Shown: positions 15,608 to 24,169 of the stretch, in pieces
Layout: each line of letters starts with the position of its first letter
How positions within the stretch are numbered: position 1 is the stretch's first letter
Position numbers and translations under genes: made by a program
From: Shewanella amazonensis SB2B
Lineage (GTDB): Bacteria > Pseudomonadota > Gammaproteobacteria > Enterobacterales > Shewanellaceae
NCBI RefSeq assembly: GCF_000015245.1
Contig: NC_008700.1
Span: 1,370,001-1,434,000, forward strand
Length of the DNA stretch: 64,000 nt
Direction of reading: 5' to 3'
Notes under the pieces: model-generated
Seen by the model: the letters and a program-made list of their open reading frames with translations, nothing else
Told to the model about the DNA's origin: nothing
Databases searched by the model: none

Positions 15608-18178
15608 TTAAAAAATTGTCTGGGACAGGGCACTGACCAGTGCCTCTTTAAGCCGTCGCTGTTCCTCGTCACTGAGGGCTTGACCGTCATTGGTTTGCAG
15701 TACGAAAAAGTCTTCAGCCCGCTCACCGATAGTGGTGATTTTTGCTGCCAGCAAGGTTATCTCACAGCGATAGAAGATGTCACCCACTCTTGCGAGCAGA
15801 CCGGGCATATCCAGAGCGATAAGTTCCATCATACTTGTACCATGACGGCTACCCGGCAGAAAACTGACCTGTGTTGGTACGTTAAAAGGTTTCATCTTGC
15901 GGGAAAGCTTACGGAACTTTGTCGGTCTGGGGTTTTCACTGGCAAGTGCCTTTTCAAGCCCCTTGCGAATGCTCTGGATACGCGACAGCTGCATCAGGGG
16001 TTCGCCATCCTGCTCAAGAATCACAAAGCTGTCCAGGGCATAGTTATCCTTGGAGGTCATTACAGTCGCATCGTGGACATTGATGTTTTTGTTGTCCAAT
16101 ACCGCCATCACGGTGGCGAACAGCTTGGGCTTGTCGCGGCAGTAAACAAATAGCTCGGTGCCGCCACGGGTTGTGTGTTTAGAGATCAGCACCAGCGGCT
16201 CATCCTGGCGGTGTTTAAGGATGCCCTCAGCATGCCAGGCGATTTGATTGGGTTGATGGCGCAAAAAGTAATCGGCTTTGAACCTGGCCCACAGGGCATC
16301 AAGTTCTTTTTCCTTCACGCCGCGACGTAGCAGCTCCTTTTTCGCCTTGGCCTGGTATTCCCGTACCCGGGCGCGGATATCTACCGGTTTTTCTTTGCCC
16401 CGTGCCAGAACCCTTTGGGTTGAAAAGTACAGATCCCTCAGTAGTGAGCCCTTCCAGTTGTTCCAGGTTTTTTCGTTGGTGGCGCAGATATCAGCCACCG
16501 TCAGGCAGTAGAGATAGCTCAAGTGCACCGCATCGCGCACCTTACCGGCAAAATCCGCTACCACATCGGGGTCAGAAATATCCCGCCTTTGGGCTGTTAC
16601 CGACATCATCAGATGGTTTTCAACCAGCCAGCTCACCAAGCGGCCGTCATGATCGTTCAGGCCATGGGACTTACAAAACGCCAGCGCATCCACGGCGCCG
16701 AGTTTACTGTGATCGCCACCACGGCCCTTGGCAATGTCATGGAAGATGGCCGCGAGTACCAGCAGCCCCTTTTTCGGTAGCTGATTAATCAGCACAGACC
16801 CCAAGGGGAACTCATCTTTTTGCTCAGGCTGCGAAAAGCGCTCGATATTGAGCAACAGCCTGTGGGTGTGTTCATCCACTGTATAGGCGTGAAAGAGATC
16901 GAACTGCATCTGGCCTTCAATGGCGCGCCAGGCGGGCAAATAGGCAGACAGAATGCCGTGCTTGTGCATCAGGGAAAACGCCGAAATACCCCGTGGATGG
17001 CGCAGGATTTCCATGAATACCTGACGGCATTCTGCGTATTCCATCAGTGGTTGGGTGAGCGCTTTTCGGGCCTGGCGCATGGAGCGCAGGGTAGGGGCGT
17101 AGATACCGCGGATATTGGAGTTGCGGGCTATCAGCAGAAACAGCCCCATGATGTCTTCCGGCTTCACAAACGGATTGGCCGAGAGGGCCTCTATAAAGCT
17201 GCCACGACGTTGAAAGTTGTCGTTTATCGGGACGATTTCCAATGCCTTGGTGTGGCCCAATGTTGCGCGTTTGAAAAGCTGCAGCAGCATTTCATTGAGC
17301 TCCATTACCCGCCGAACGGTGCGGTAGTAGAGCTTCATCATCTGTTCGACGGCAAGCTGGGTCTTGTCTTCGTATCCCAAAAGTTCTGCGACCTGGCGCT
17401 GCAGGTCGAAGAGCAGGCGGTTTTCGTCACGTCCAGAGGCAATGTGCAGGGCAAAGCGGATTTGCCACAAAAACTGCTGACACTCGAGTAACTCCTCAAG
17501 CTCTATGGGCTCAAGGAAACCATGTCCGACCAACTCCTCCAGACGCGAGGCGTTGAAGTGACGCATGGCGACCCAGGCCACGGTTTGGATATCGCGAAGG
17601 CCACCCGGGCAACTCTTGACGTTGGGCTCTAAATCGAATGCGCTGGCCTTGGTGTGCCGGGCCTGCTGCTCATCCCGCTTGGCCACAAAAAAGTCGCTGG
17701 ATGGCCAAAAATCCTGGGTGCGGATGGCATCGTAAAGCTCATCAAACAGGGGCTCTGTGCCGGTGAGAAAGCGTGCCTCCAACAAGTTGGTGGCGATGGT
17801 GATATCGTCCCGGCCGAGGGTAAGGGTATCTTTAATGGTGCGAACGCTGTGGCCAATCTCGAGGCCCGCGTCCCACAAGAAGGCAATAAAGTAGCCGAGC
17901 ACAAACTCGGCTTCTTTGGGGAGCTTTTCATCCACTAACATCAACAGATCTATGTCTGAGTGGGGATGCAGCTCACCACGACCATACCCCCCCACCGCAA
18001 CCAGGGCGATGGGGTAATTGCCCAGACCATGTTGGCTCCAGGCGGTTTGGAGTAATTCATCGACGACCCGGCAGCGGCGCCTGACCAGTTCGACAACATC
18101 TTCACGGGCCGCGAAGGCCAGCGCCAGTTCCTGATTCAGCGCCTGCAAAGAGGCTTTGGCCTGCTGAGCCGTCGTCAT
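15608..18178 (-). CDS. glnD: [Protein-PII] uridylyltransferase / uridylyl-removing enzyme
   Basis: GlnD senses glutamine and uridylylates or deuridylylates PII, setting nitrogen assimilation. The 856-residue protein shows all four modules. The nucleotidyltransferase domain has GGYGRGELHPHSDIDLLML near residue 65. The HD phosphohydrolase domain has FHDIAKGRGGDHSKLGA near residue 435. Two C-terminal ACT domains begin at LFVYCRDKPKLFATVMAVLD and LIALDMPGLLARVGDIF. It is 8 bp downstream of map. Confidence 0.97.
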   Translation of the reverse strand: MTTAQQAKASLQALNQELALAFAAREDVVELVRRRCRVVDELLQTAWSQHGLGNYPIALVAVGGYGRGELHPHSDIDLLMLVDEKLPKEAEFVLGYFIAFLWDAGLEIGHSVRTIKDTLTLGRDDITIATNLLEARFLTGTEPLFDELYDAIRTQDFWPSSDFFVAKRDEQQARHTKASAFDLEPNVKSCPGGLRDIQTVAWVAMRHFNASRLEELVGHGFLEPIELEELLECQQFLWQIRFALHIASGRDENRLLFDLQRQVAELLGYEDKTQLAVEQMMKLYYRTVRRVMELNEMLLQLFKRATLGHTKALEIVPINDNFQRRGSFIEALSANPFVKPEDIMGLFLLIARNSNIRGIYAPTLRSMRQARKALTQPLMEYAECRQVFMEILRHPRGISAFSLMHKHGILSAYLPAWRAIEGQMQFDLFHAYTVDEHTHRLLLNIERFSQPEQKDEFPLGSVLINQLPKKGLLVLAAIFHDIAKGRGGDHSKLGAVDALAFCKSHGLNDHDGRLVSWLVENHLMMSVTAQRRDISDPDVVADFAGKVRDAVHLSYLYCLTVADICATNEKTWNNWKGSLLRDLYFSTQRVLARGKEKPVDIRARVREYQAKAKKELLRRGVKEKELDALWARFKADYFLRHQPNQIAWHAEGILKHRQDEPLVLISKHTTRGGTELFVYCRDKPKLFATVMAVLDNKNINVHDATVMTSKDNYALDSFVILEQDGEPLMQLSRIQSIRKGLEKALASENPRPTKFRKLSRKMKPFNVPTQVSFLPGSRHGTSMMELIALDMPGLLARVGDIFYRCEITLLAAKITTIGERAEDFFVLQTNDGQALSDEEQRRLKEALVSALSQTIF

Positions 18179-18186
18179 GGATTGCC

Positions 18187-18987
18187 TTATTTGTGATTGA
18201 TTATGCGTGGGAAATCTTCTTCGCTGCGCAGGGTGAGTACTTCCACACCCGTCTCGGTTACCAAGAGAGTGTGTTCGTACTGGGCAGAGTTTTTGCCATC
18301 GATGGTGGTCACAGTCCAGCCATCGTCTTTGTCGAGCACAGTCTGGTGACGACCCGCGTTGATCATCGGTTCAATGGTAAAGCACATGCCGGGGCGAAGA
18401 ACCGTGTTGTCGGTGTTTTTGTAGTGCACGACCTGAGGCTCTTCGTGGAAAGTGGCACCAATGCCGTGGCCGCAGTAGTCACGGACAATGCTGTATTTCT
18501 CAAGGCCGGTCTTGGCTCCCTTGACCACTTTTTCAATGGTGGCGCCGATTTCACCCAGCTTCATGCCGGGACGAACCTTGCGAATGGCTGCGTACAGGCT
18601 CTCCTGTGCGATTCGGCACAGGCGCTTGTCTTTTGGAGATACTTCACCGATGAAAAACATCTTGGACGTATCACCGTGGTAACCGTCTTTGATGACTGTA
18701 ATATCGATATTGAGGATATCGCCGTCTTTCAGTGGCTGATCTGAGGGGATGCCGTGGCAGATAACTTCATTGACCGAAGTACAGATAGACTTGGGAAAGC
18801 CGTGGTAGTTGAGCGGCGCAGAAATGGCACCCTGTTCTTCGGTGTATTTGGCGCAAATATCGTTGAGTTCATTGGTGGTCACGCCAGCCTTGACAAAGGG
18901 CGCAATCATTTCAAGAACATCTGCGGCCAGCTTACCTGCGGCGCGCATTTTTTCTATCTCATCGGCGGTCTTGATGACTATACTCAT
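18187..18987 (-). CDS. map: Type I methionine aminopeptidase
   Basis: Map removes the initiator methionine from nascent proteins. The 266-residue enzyme has all five dinuclear-metal ligands in order: two Asp in LNIDITVIKDGYHGDTSK, His in YCGHGIG, Glu in IEPMINAG and Glu in AQYEHTLLV. It has no zinc-finger extension. It is divergent from rpsB, as in E. coli, and heads the map-glnD-dapD unit. Confidence 0.97.
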   Translation of the reverse strand: MSIVIKTADEIEKMRAAGKLAADVLEMIAPFVKAGVTTNELNDICAKYTEEQGAISAPLNYHGFPKSICTSVNEVICHGIPSDQPLKDGDILNIDITVIKDGYHGDTSKMFFIGEVSPKDKRLCRIAQESLYAAIRKVRPGMKLGEIGATIEKVVKGAKTGLEKYSIVRDYCGHGIGATFHEEPQVVHYKNTDNTVLRPGMCFTIEPMINAGRHQTVLDKDDGWTVTTIDGKNSAQYEHTLLVTETGVEVLTLRSEEDFPRIINHK

Positions 18988-19035
18988 GCAGTTGTTTTCT
19001 CACCTAGTATCACAGGGAATTGGGGCGCTGACGTG

Positions 19036-19080
19036 CCATAAATCAGCCCGCAAAAATTTGTGTTGCGGGCTGATTTATGG
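19036..19080. repeat. Perfect 18-bp inverted repeat between map and rpsB
   Basis: Arms at 19036-19053 and 19063-19080 (ends CCATAAATCAG and CTGATTTATGG) are exact complements around a 9-nt AAATTTGTG centre. No T-run follows on either strand. It lies 48 bp upstream of map and abuts the -10 region of the rpsB promoter. Confidence 0.95.
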
Positions 19081-19086
19081 TATAAA
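19058..19086 (+). promoter_or_regulatory. Candidate rpsB promoter
   Basis: TTGTGT at 19058-19063 and TATAAA at 19081-19086 with a 17-bp spacer. The -35 begins in the loop of the inverted repeat. A second -10-like TTATAC at 19163-19168 lies closer to the gene. Confidence 0.5.
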
Positions 19087-19194
19087 GCGCGCCGTTATGT
19101 TTGACTCTCAAAAACACCGCATGGGGATGACCCGGGCAGTGGTGAGTGAAATATGGCGGCCATTATACATGGCTAATCTGTAAATACTAAATCG

Positions 19195-19299
19195 CACACG
19201 TGTCGGCACATGCCTCGGGGTGCTTCCGGTCAAAGGCCGGGGGTCGAGTTCATGGGACGCGTGGAGGTCAAACCCCTTTTACTTTTTAAGGTATTCAAA
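19195..19299 (+). promoter_or_regulatory. rpsB 5' leader, probable S2 autoregulatory element
   Basis: The untranslated leader holds GC-rich, foldable sequence (CCGGTCAAAGGCCGG hairpin near 19227-19241, then GGGGGTCGAG and GGAGGTCAAACCCC). Gammaproteobacterial rpsB leaders are known to carry a conserved structure through which S2 represses rpsB-tsf. The position and structure fit, but a covariance search was not possible. Confidence 0.5.
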
Positions 19300-20028
19300 A
19301 TGACTACAGTTTCAATGCGCGACATGCTCCAGGCCGGTGTTCACTTCGGTCACCAGACCCGTTACTGGAACCCAAAGATGAAGCCATTCATCTTCGGTGC
19401 CCGCAACGGTGTACACATCATCAACCTCGAGCACACTGTACCAATGTTCAACGAAGCTCTGGCTTTCATCAGCAACGTAGCTTCCAAGAAAGGTAAAATC
19501 CTGTTTGTTGGTACCAAGCGCGCTGCCAGCGAAGCTATCAAAGAAGCTGCTGTTTCTTGTGACCAGTACTACGTTGATCACCGCTGGCTCGGCGGTATGC
19601 TGACCAACTGGAAAACCGTTCGTCAGTCTATCAAGCGTCTGAAAGAGCTGGAAACCCAGTCTGTTGACGGTACTTTCGACAAGCTGACCAAGAAAGAAGC
19701 CCTGATGCGCACTCGCGAGCTGGAAAAGCTCGAGAAGTCTCTGGGTGGTATCAAGAACATGGGCGGTCTGCCTGATGCTCTGTTCGTGATCGGTGCCGAC
19801 CACGAGCACATCGCCATCAAAGAAGCCAACAACCTGGGTATCCCAGTAGTTGCTGTGGTTGATACCAACGCTTCTCCAGACGGCGTGAACTACATCGTTC
19901 CTGGTAACGACGACGCTATGCGTGCTATCCGCCTGTACACCGAAGCTGCTGCCACTGCTGCCAAAGCTGGCCGTGGTCAGGATCTGGCTGTACAAGCTGA
20001 GCAAGACGGTTTCGTTGAAGCCGAATAA
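19300..20028 (+). CDS. rpsB: 30S ribosomal protein S2
   Basis: The 242-residue protein starts MTTVSMRDMLQAGVHFGHQTRYWNPKMKPFIFG and contains the KILFVGTKRAA, YVDHRWLGGMLTNW and GIPVVAVVDTNASPDGVNY signatures of S2. E. coli S2 has 241 residues. The ATG at 19300 is chosen by family alignment; upstream in-frame codons belong to the leader. Codon use is strongly biased, as expected for a highly expressed gene. It is the first gene of the rpsB-tsf unit. Confidence 0.98.
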   Translation: MTTVSMRDMLQAGVHFGHQTRYWNPKMKPFIFGARNGVHIINLEHTVPMFNEALAFISNVASKKGKILFVGTKRAASEAIKEAAVSCDQYYVDHRWLGGMLTNWKTVRQSIKRLKELETQSVDGTFDKLTKKEALMRTRELEKLEKSLGGIKNMGGLPDALFVIGADHEHIAIKEANNLGIPVVAVVDTNASPDGVNYIVPGNDDAMRAIRLYTEAAATAAKAGRGQDLAVQAEQDGFVEAE

Positions 20029-20055
20029 TAAGGTTGATGAGCTTCATCTCCCTTA

Positions 20056-20104
20056 TTAACCAAGATCTATGATTGGTTAACAGGGGCCCGTGGGCCCCTG
20101 TTTT
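20056..20104 (+). terminator. Terminator/attenuator between rpsB and tsf
   Basis: Two hairpins in a row: TTAACCAA (20056-20063) with TTGGTTAA (20073-20080), then CAGGGGCCC (20081-20089) with GGGCCCCTG (20092-20100) followed by TTTT. Since tsf is normally co-transcribed with rpsB, this probably reduces rather than abolishes readthrough. Confidence 0.7.
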
Positions 20105-20155
20105 ATACCTGCTTACTCGGCAAATGATTGCCGAAACTCAAAGAGGAATTTAACA

Positions 20156-21007
20156 ATGGCAATTTCTGCTGCCCTGGTTAAAGAACTGCGTGAGCGCACT
20201 GGCGCCGGCATGATGGATTGTAAAAAGGCTCTGGAAGAGACTAACGGTGATATCGAGCTTGCTATCGATAACATGCGTAAGAGTGGCGCTGCCAAAGCTG
20301 CCAAGAAAGCCGGTAACATCGCTGCTGAAGGTACCATCCTGATCAAGCAAGGTGCTGGTTTCACTGCTCTGCTGGAAGTTAACTGCCAAACTGACTTCGT
20401 AGCCAAAGATTCTAACTTCCTGGCTTTCGCTAACCAGGTTCTGGAAGTGGCTGCTGCCGGTAAAGTATCCGTTGAAGACCTGAAAGCACAGTTTGAAGAA
20501 GCTCGTGTTGCTCTGGTTGCCAAAATCGGTGAAAACATCAACGTACGTCGCGTTGAGTACATCGACGGTGAAAACGTGGCTGCTTACCGCCACGGCGACC
20601 GTATCGGTGTAGTAGTTACCGGTACCGCTGACGAAGAAACTCTGAAGCACCTGGCCATGCACGTTGCTGCATCCAAGCCTGAGTACGTAAATCCAGAAGA
20701 CGTACCAGCTGAAGTGGTTGCCAAAGAGCGTGAAGTTCAGGTTGAAATCGCCATCAACGAAGGCAAGCCAAAAGAAATCGCCGAGAAGATGGTTGAAGGC
20801 CGTATGAAGAAGTTCACCGGTGAGGTTTCTCTGACCGGTCAGCCATTCATCATGGAGCCAAAGAAGACTGTTGGCGAATTCCTGAAAGAGAAAGGCGCTA
20901 CTGTTGCTAACTTCATCCGCCTGGAAGTGGGTGAAGGTATCGAGAAGAAAGAAGAAGATTTCGCGGCCGAAGTGGCCAAGCAAATCGCTGCTTCTCAAAA
21001 GGCCTAA
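20156..21007 (+). CDS. tsf: Elongation factor Ts
   Basis: EF-Ts is the nucleotide exchange factor for EF-Tu. The 283-residue protein begins with the UBA-like N-terminal domain MAISAALVKELRERTGAGMMDCKKALEET and includes the TDFVAKDSNF motif that contacts EF-Tu. The ATG at 20156 follows AAGAGGAA. Codon use is strongly biased. It sits between rpsB and pyrH, the standard order. Confidence 0.98.
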   Translation: MAISAALVKELRERTGAGMMDCKKALEETNGDIELAIDNMRKSGAAKAAKKAGNIAAEGTILIKQGAGFTALLEVNCQTDFVAKDSNFLAFANQVLEVAAAGKVSVEDLKAQFEEARVALVAKIGENINVRRVEYIDGENVAAYRHGDRIGVVVTGTADEETLKHLAMHVAASKPEYVNPEDVPAEVVAKEREVQVEIAINEGKPKEIAEKMVEGRMKKFTGEVSLTGQPFIMEPKKTVGEFLKEKGATVANFIRLEVGEGIEKKEEDFAAEVAKQIAASQKA

Positions 21008-21030
21008 TCGCCGCTAGGTAAGTACCCCAA

Positions 21031-21058
21031 GACCGCAGCAGCCGCTGCGGTCTTGTTA
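21031..21058 (+). terminator. Terminator/attenuator between tsf and pyrH
   Basis: GACCGCAGC (21031-21039), loop AGCC, GCTGCGGTC (21044-21052), then TTGTTA. A TATAAT at 21057-21062 directly behind it could be a -10 for pyrH, although no good -35 is present. Confidence 0.65.
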
Positions 21059-21075
21059 TAATCAGGATAAAAATC

Positions 21076-21801
21076 ATGAGCACCAATCCAAAACCAGCAT
21101 TTCGACGCATTCTTCTTAAGTTAAGTGGTGAGGCCCTGATGGGCTCTGAGGGCTTCGGTATTGATCCCAGCGTACTGGATCGTATGGCTCAGGAAATCAA
21201 AGAACTGGTAGAACTGGGCATCCAGGTCGGGGTAGTGATTGGTGGTGGTAACCTGTTCCGTGGAGAAGGTCTTGCCAAGGCAGGTATGAACCGCGTGGTG
21301 GGTGACCACATGGGTATGCTGGCGACCGTGATGAATGGTCTGGCAATGCGCGATGCCTTGCACCGTGCCTATGTGAATGCCCGTCTGATGTCTGCCATTC
21401 CCTTGAAAGGGGTGTGTGACGATTATAATTGGGCCGAGGCTATCAGCCTGCTCAAGTCCGGACGTGTGGTGATATTCGCTGCCGGTACCGGTAATCCTTT
21501 CTGCACCACCGACTCGGCGGCCTGTCTGCGCGGCATTGAAATTGAAGCCGATGTCGTGCTAAAAGGCACCAAAGTTGATGGCGTTTACTCCGCCGATCCT
21601 ATGAAGGACCCGGAAGCCGTCAAATACGATGAACTCTCTTACGCCGAAGTTCTCGATAAAGAATTGAAAGTGATGGACTTATCTGCCTTTACCATGGCGC
21701 GTGACCATGATATGCCTATTTTGGTATTCAACATGAACAAGCCCGGTGCCCTGCGCCGTGTTATCATGGGTGAAGGTGAAGGCACCATCATCAAAAAATA
21801 A
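21076..21801 (+). CDS. pyrH: UMP kinase
   Basis: PyrH phosphorylates UMP to UDP in pyrimidine nucleotide synthesis. The 241-residue protein is of the bacterial amino acid kinase type: RILLKLSGEALMG at the N-terminus, VGVVIGGGNLFRG for the phosphate loop, and GTGNPFCTTDSAACLRGIEIEAD and KVDGVYSADPMKDP in the C-terminal half. The hexameric enzyme is regulated by GTP and UTP. Its position between tsf and frr is conserved. Confidence 0.98.
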   Translation: MSTNPKPAFRRILLKLSGEALMGSEGFGIDPSVLDRMAQEIKELVELGIQVGVVIGGGNLFRGEGLAKAGMNRVVGDHMGMLATVMNGLAMRDALHRAYVNARLMSAIPLKGVCDDYNWAEAISLLKSGRVVIFAAGTGNPFCTTDSAACLRGIEIEADVVLKGTKVDGVYSADPMKDPEAVKYDELSYAEVLDKELKVMDLSAFTMARDHDMPILVFNMNKPGALRRVIMGEGEGTIIKK

Positions 21802-21844
21802 GCGACAAGTTTGCGAACATTAATGACCGAAAAGGACATTTAAC

Positions 21845-22402
21845 GTGATTGAAGATATCAAGAAAGATGCTCAGGATCGCATGGGCAAGTGTGTAGAGGC
21901 CACCAAGGCCCAAATGGCTAAAGTACGTACTGGCCGTGCCCACCCAAGTCTGCTGGATACCATTCAGGTAAACTACTACGGTTCCATGACGCCTCTGAAG
22001 CAAGTGGGTAACGTGACCATTGAAGACTCACGCACCCTGGCGGTGAACGTGTTTGACCGCAGTGCCATCCAGGCCGTAGAGAAAGCTATCATGAGCTCAG
22101 ACCTGGGTCTGAACCCAATGTCTGCCGGTGCGACTATCCGTATTCCGCTGCCACCACTGACTGAAGAGCGTCGTCGTGACCTGGTTAAAGTAGTTCGCGC
22201 CGAAGCCGAGCAGGGCCGTGTAGCCATTCGTAACGTACGCCGCGATGCCAACTCCAGCTTCAAGCAGCTGGAAAAAGAGAAAGAGTGCACCGAAGACGAC
22301 GTACGTCGTTCCGAAGAAGAAGTTCAGAAAATCACCGATCTGCACATTAAGAAGATCGATGAGCTCCTGGCTGCCAAAGAAGCGGAGTTGATGGAGGTCT
22401 AA
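21845..22402 (+). CDS. frr: Ribosome recycling factor
   Basis: RRF splits post-termination ribosomes with EF-G. The 185-residue protein has the expected DAQDRMGKCVEATKAQMAKVRTGRAHPSLLD N-terminal helix, RIPLPPLTEERRRDLVKVVR and VRNVRRDANSSFKQ. The start is GTG at 21845, preceded by AAAGGA. A strong terminator follows. Confidence 0.98.
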   Translation: MIEDIKKDAQDRMGKCVEATKAQMAKVRTGRAHPSLLDTIQVNYYGSMTPLKQVGNVTIEDSRTLAVNVFDRSAIQAVEKAIMSSDLGLNPMSAGATIRIPLPPLTEERRRDLVKVVRAEAEQGRVAIRNVRRDANSSFKQLEKEKECTEDDVRRSEEEVQKITDLHIKKIDELLAAKEAELMEV

Positions 22403-22430
22403 CCCTCCGGTCAGCAAGCTAGAGTTAAGA

Positions 22431-22465
22431 CGCCGTGTAGGGGTATACTACACGGCGTTTGTTTA
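22431..22465 (+). terminator. Terminator after frr
   Basis: CGCCGTGTAG (22431-22440) pairs perfectly with CTACACGGCG (22448-22457), followed by TTTGTTTATTT. Confidence 0.85.
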
Positions 22466-22484
22466 TTTATAGGGTTGTATATCG

Positions 22485-23285
22485 ATGTCTTCCAATAGGG
22501 AAATTGCCGCTGATTTGGCGTTGGATGCTCAACTCGGTGATGTCTCAGGGTTGGTCAACCAGTCTCTGCCCCAGCATGTGGCCATCATTATGGATGGCAA
22601 TGGCCGTTGGGCACAGGCACAGGGCAAACCCAGAGTAATGGGGCACAAGGCGGGTGTTAAGGCCGTGCGCCGGGCTGTGAGCACGGCAAGCCAATTGGGC
22701 ATCAAGTCGTTAACCCTGTTTGCCTTTTCCAGTGAAAACTGGCGTCGTCCCGATGCTGAAGTCAGCTTGCTGATGGAACTGTTTTTCACGGTGCTGAAAC
22801 GGGAAATCAAGCTGCTCAGCAAAAATGGGGTCAGGTTGAACATTATCGGTGATACCAGCCGTTTTTCGGACAGGCTGCAACAGCAAATTCGCGACGCCGA
22901 AGAAAAAACGGCGGCAAACACAGGCCTTATTCTGAACGTTGCCGCCAATTACGGTGGGCGCTGGGACATACTCCAGGCAGCACAGCAGCTGGCACAAAAG
23001 CTGGCATCTGGTGAAATCGACAGCAGTCAGTTTACCGAAGAGGCCTTAAGTCAGCATTTATGCATGCAAAGTCAGGGCGAAGTTGATTTAATGATCCGTA
23101 CTGGTGGCGATTACCGCATCAGCAATTTTGTGCTCTGGCAGGCAGCCTACGCTGAGTTGGTGTTTACTGACACCCTGTGGCCGGACTTCGACGAGCAATG
23201 TTTCAAAGAGGCTATCGCTTTATTTGCGAGCCGCCAGCGCCGTTTTGGTTTGACCGGAAGTCAAATCGAAGCCTTGCGTGCTTAA
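22485..23285 (+). CDS. uppS: Undecaprenyl diphosphate synthase (cis-prenyltransferase)
   Basis: UppS condenses isopentenyl diphosphate onto farnesyl diphosphate to make the C55 carrier for peptidoglycan and O-antigen. The 266-residue protein shows HVAIIMDGNGRWAQ (catalytic Asp), the SSENWRRP motif and LMIRTGGDYRISNFVLWQ. In E. coli the last motif reads GGEHRISNF; the Glu that helps bind isopentenyl diphosphate is Asp here and the following His is Tyr. About 18 extra residues precede the conserved core. It is the first gene of the uppS-cdsA-dxr-rseP-bamA unit. Confidence 0.96.
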   Translation: MSSNREIAADLALDAQLGDVSGLVNQSLPQHVAIIMDGNGRWAQAQGKPRVMGHKAGVKAVRRAVSTASQLGIKSLTLFAFSSENWRRPDAEVSLLMELFFTVLKREIKLLSKNGVRLNIIGDTSRFSDRLQQQIRDAEEKTAANTGLILNVAANYGGRWDILQAAQQLAQKLASGEIDSSQFTEEALSQHLCMQSQGEVDLMIRTGGDYRISNFVLWQAAYAELVFTDTLWPDFDEQCFKEAIALFASRQRRFGLTGSQIEALRA

Positions 23286-23309
23286 GTCATCTTTTACGAG
23301 GGACGTTTT

Positions 23310-24167
23310 TTGCTAAAACAACGAATAATAACAGCAATCTGGCTTATCCCACTGGTATTTGGCGCTATCTTCTATTTGCCTTCATCCATTTTTGCCTGGG
23401 CGCTGGTGGGCGTATTTTTAATTGCCGCAAAAGAGTGGGGACGCATTATTGATGCTGGTTGTCAGATGACCCAATGGAGCTTTACGCTGACCCTGGGCAT
23501 TTTGCTGGTAGCCCTGAATATATTGGTGCCCGCATCCGAGGTCTGGCACTCCGGGCAATTGCACCCCATCTTTCTGGCTGTGACGCTGCTTGGCGGATTT
23601 TGGTGGGTCATCGCCATGGCACTGGTAGTGACCTATCCCAAAAGCGCTCGTCTGTGGCAACGCAGCCATATGCTGAAATCCATGTTTGGTCAGCTGACGC
23701 TGCTGCCGTGTTTTGTAGCGCTCATTGCCCTTAAATCCCTGAGCACCGATGCTTCACCCTACTTTGGTGGCGTAATGGTTTTCCTGGTGATGTTGGTGGT
23801 GTGGGCTGCTGACTCGGGGGCTTACTTTGTTGGCAAGGCACTGGGGCGCACCAAGCTTGCGCCCAATGTCAGCCCCGCCAAAACGGTGGAAGGCCTGGTG
23901 GGCGGCTTGCTGACTACCATGATAGTGGTGGCTATTGTGATGAGCCTGTCACCGCAGCAGGAGCTGGGGTTGGTGATTGCCGTGACCCTCTTTACTGCGC
24001 TCGCTTCGGCGCTCGGTGATTTAACCGAGAGTATGTTCAAGCGGGTAGCCAACATTAAAGATTCTGGCACCATATTGCCGGGCCACGGTGGGGTGCTCGA
24101 TCGCATCGACAGCCTCACAGCTGCGTTGCCAGTCTTTACCCTTATCTACATCGCCTTCTGGATGTAA
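23310..24167 (+). CDS. cdsA: Phosphatidate cytidylyltransferase
   Basis: CdsA makes CDP-diacylglycerol from phosphatidic acid and CTP in the inner membrane. The 285-residue protein has about eight hydrophobic segments. The C-terminal signature is KDSGTILPGHGGVLDRIDSL, with the Asp residues needed for Mg and CTP binding, and ADSGAYFVGKALG lies upstream. Start is TTG at 23310, with GAGGGA 8 nt upstream. Confidence 0.96.
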   Translation: MLKQRIITAIWLIPLVFGAIFYLPSSIFAWALVGVFLIAAKEWGRIIDAGCQMTQWSFTLTLGILLVALNILVPASEVWHSGQLHPIFLAVTLLGGFWWVIAMALVVTYPKSARLWQRSHMLKSMFGQLTLLPCFVALIALKSLSTDASPYFGGVMVFLVMLVVWAADSGAYFVGKALGRTKLAPNVSPAKTVEGLVGGLLTTMIVVAIVMSLSPQQELGLVIAVTLFTALASALGDLTESMFKRVANIKDSGTILPGHGGVLDRIDSLTAALPVFTLIYIAFWM

Positions 24168-24169
24168 TC

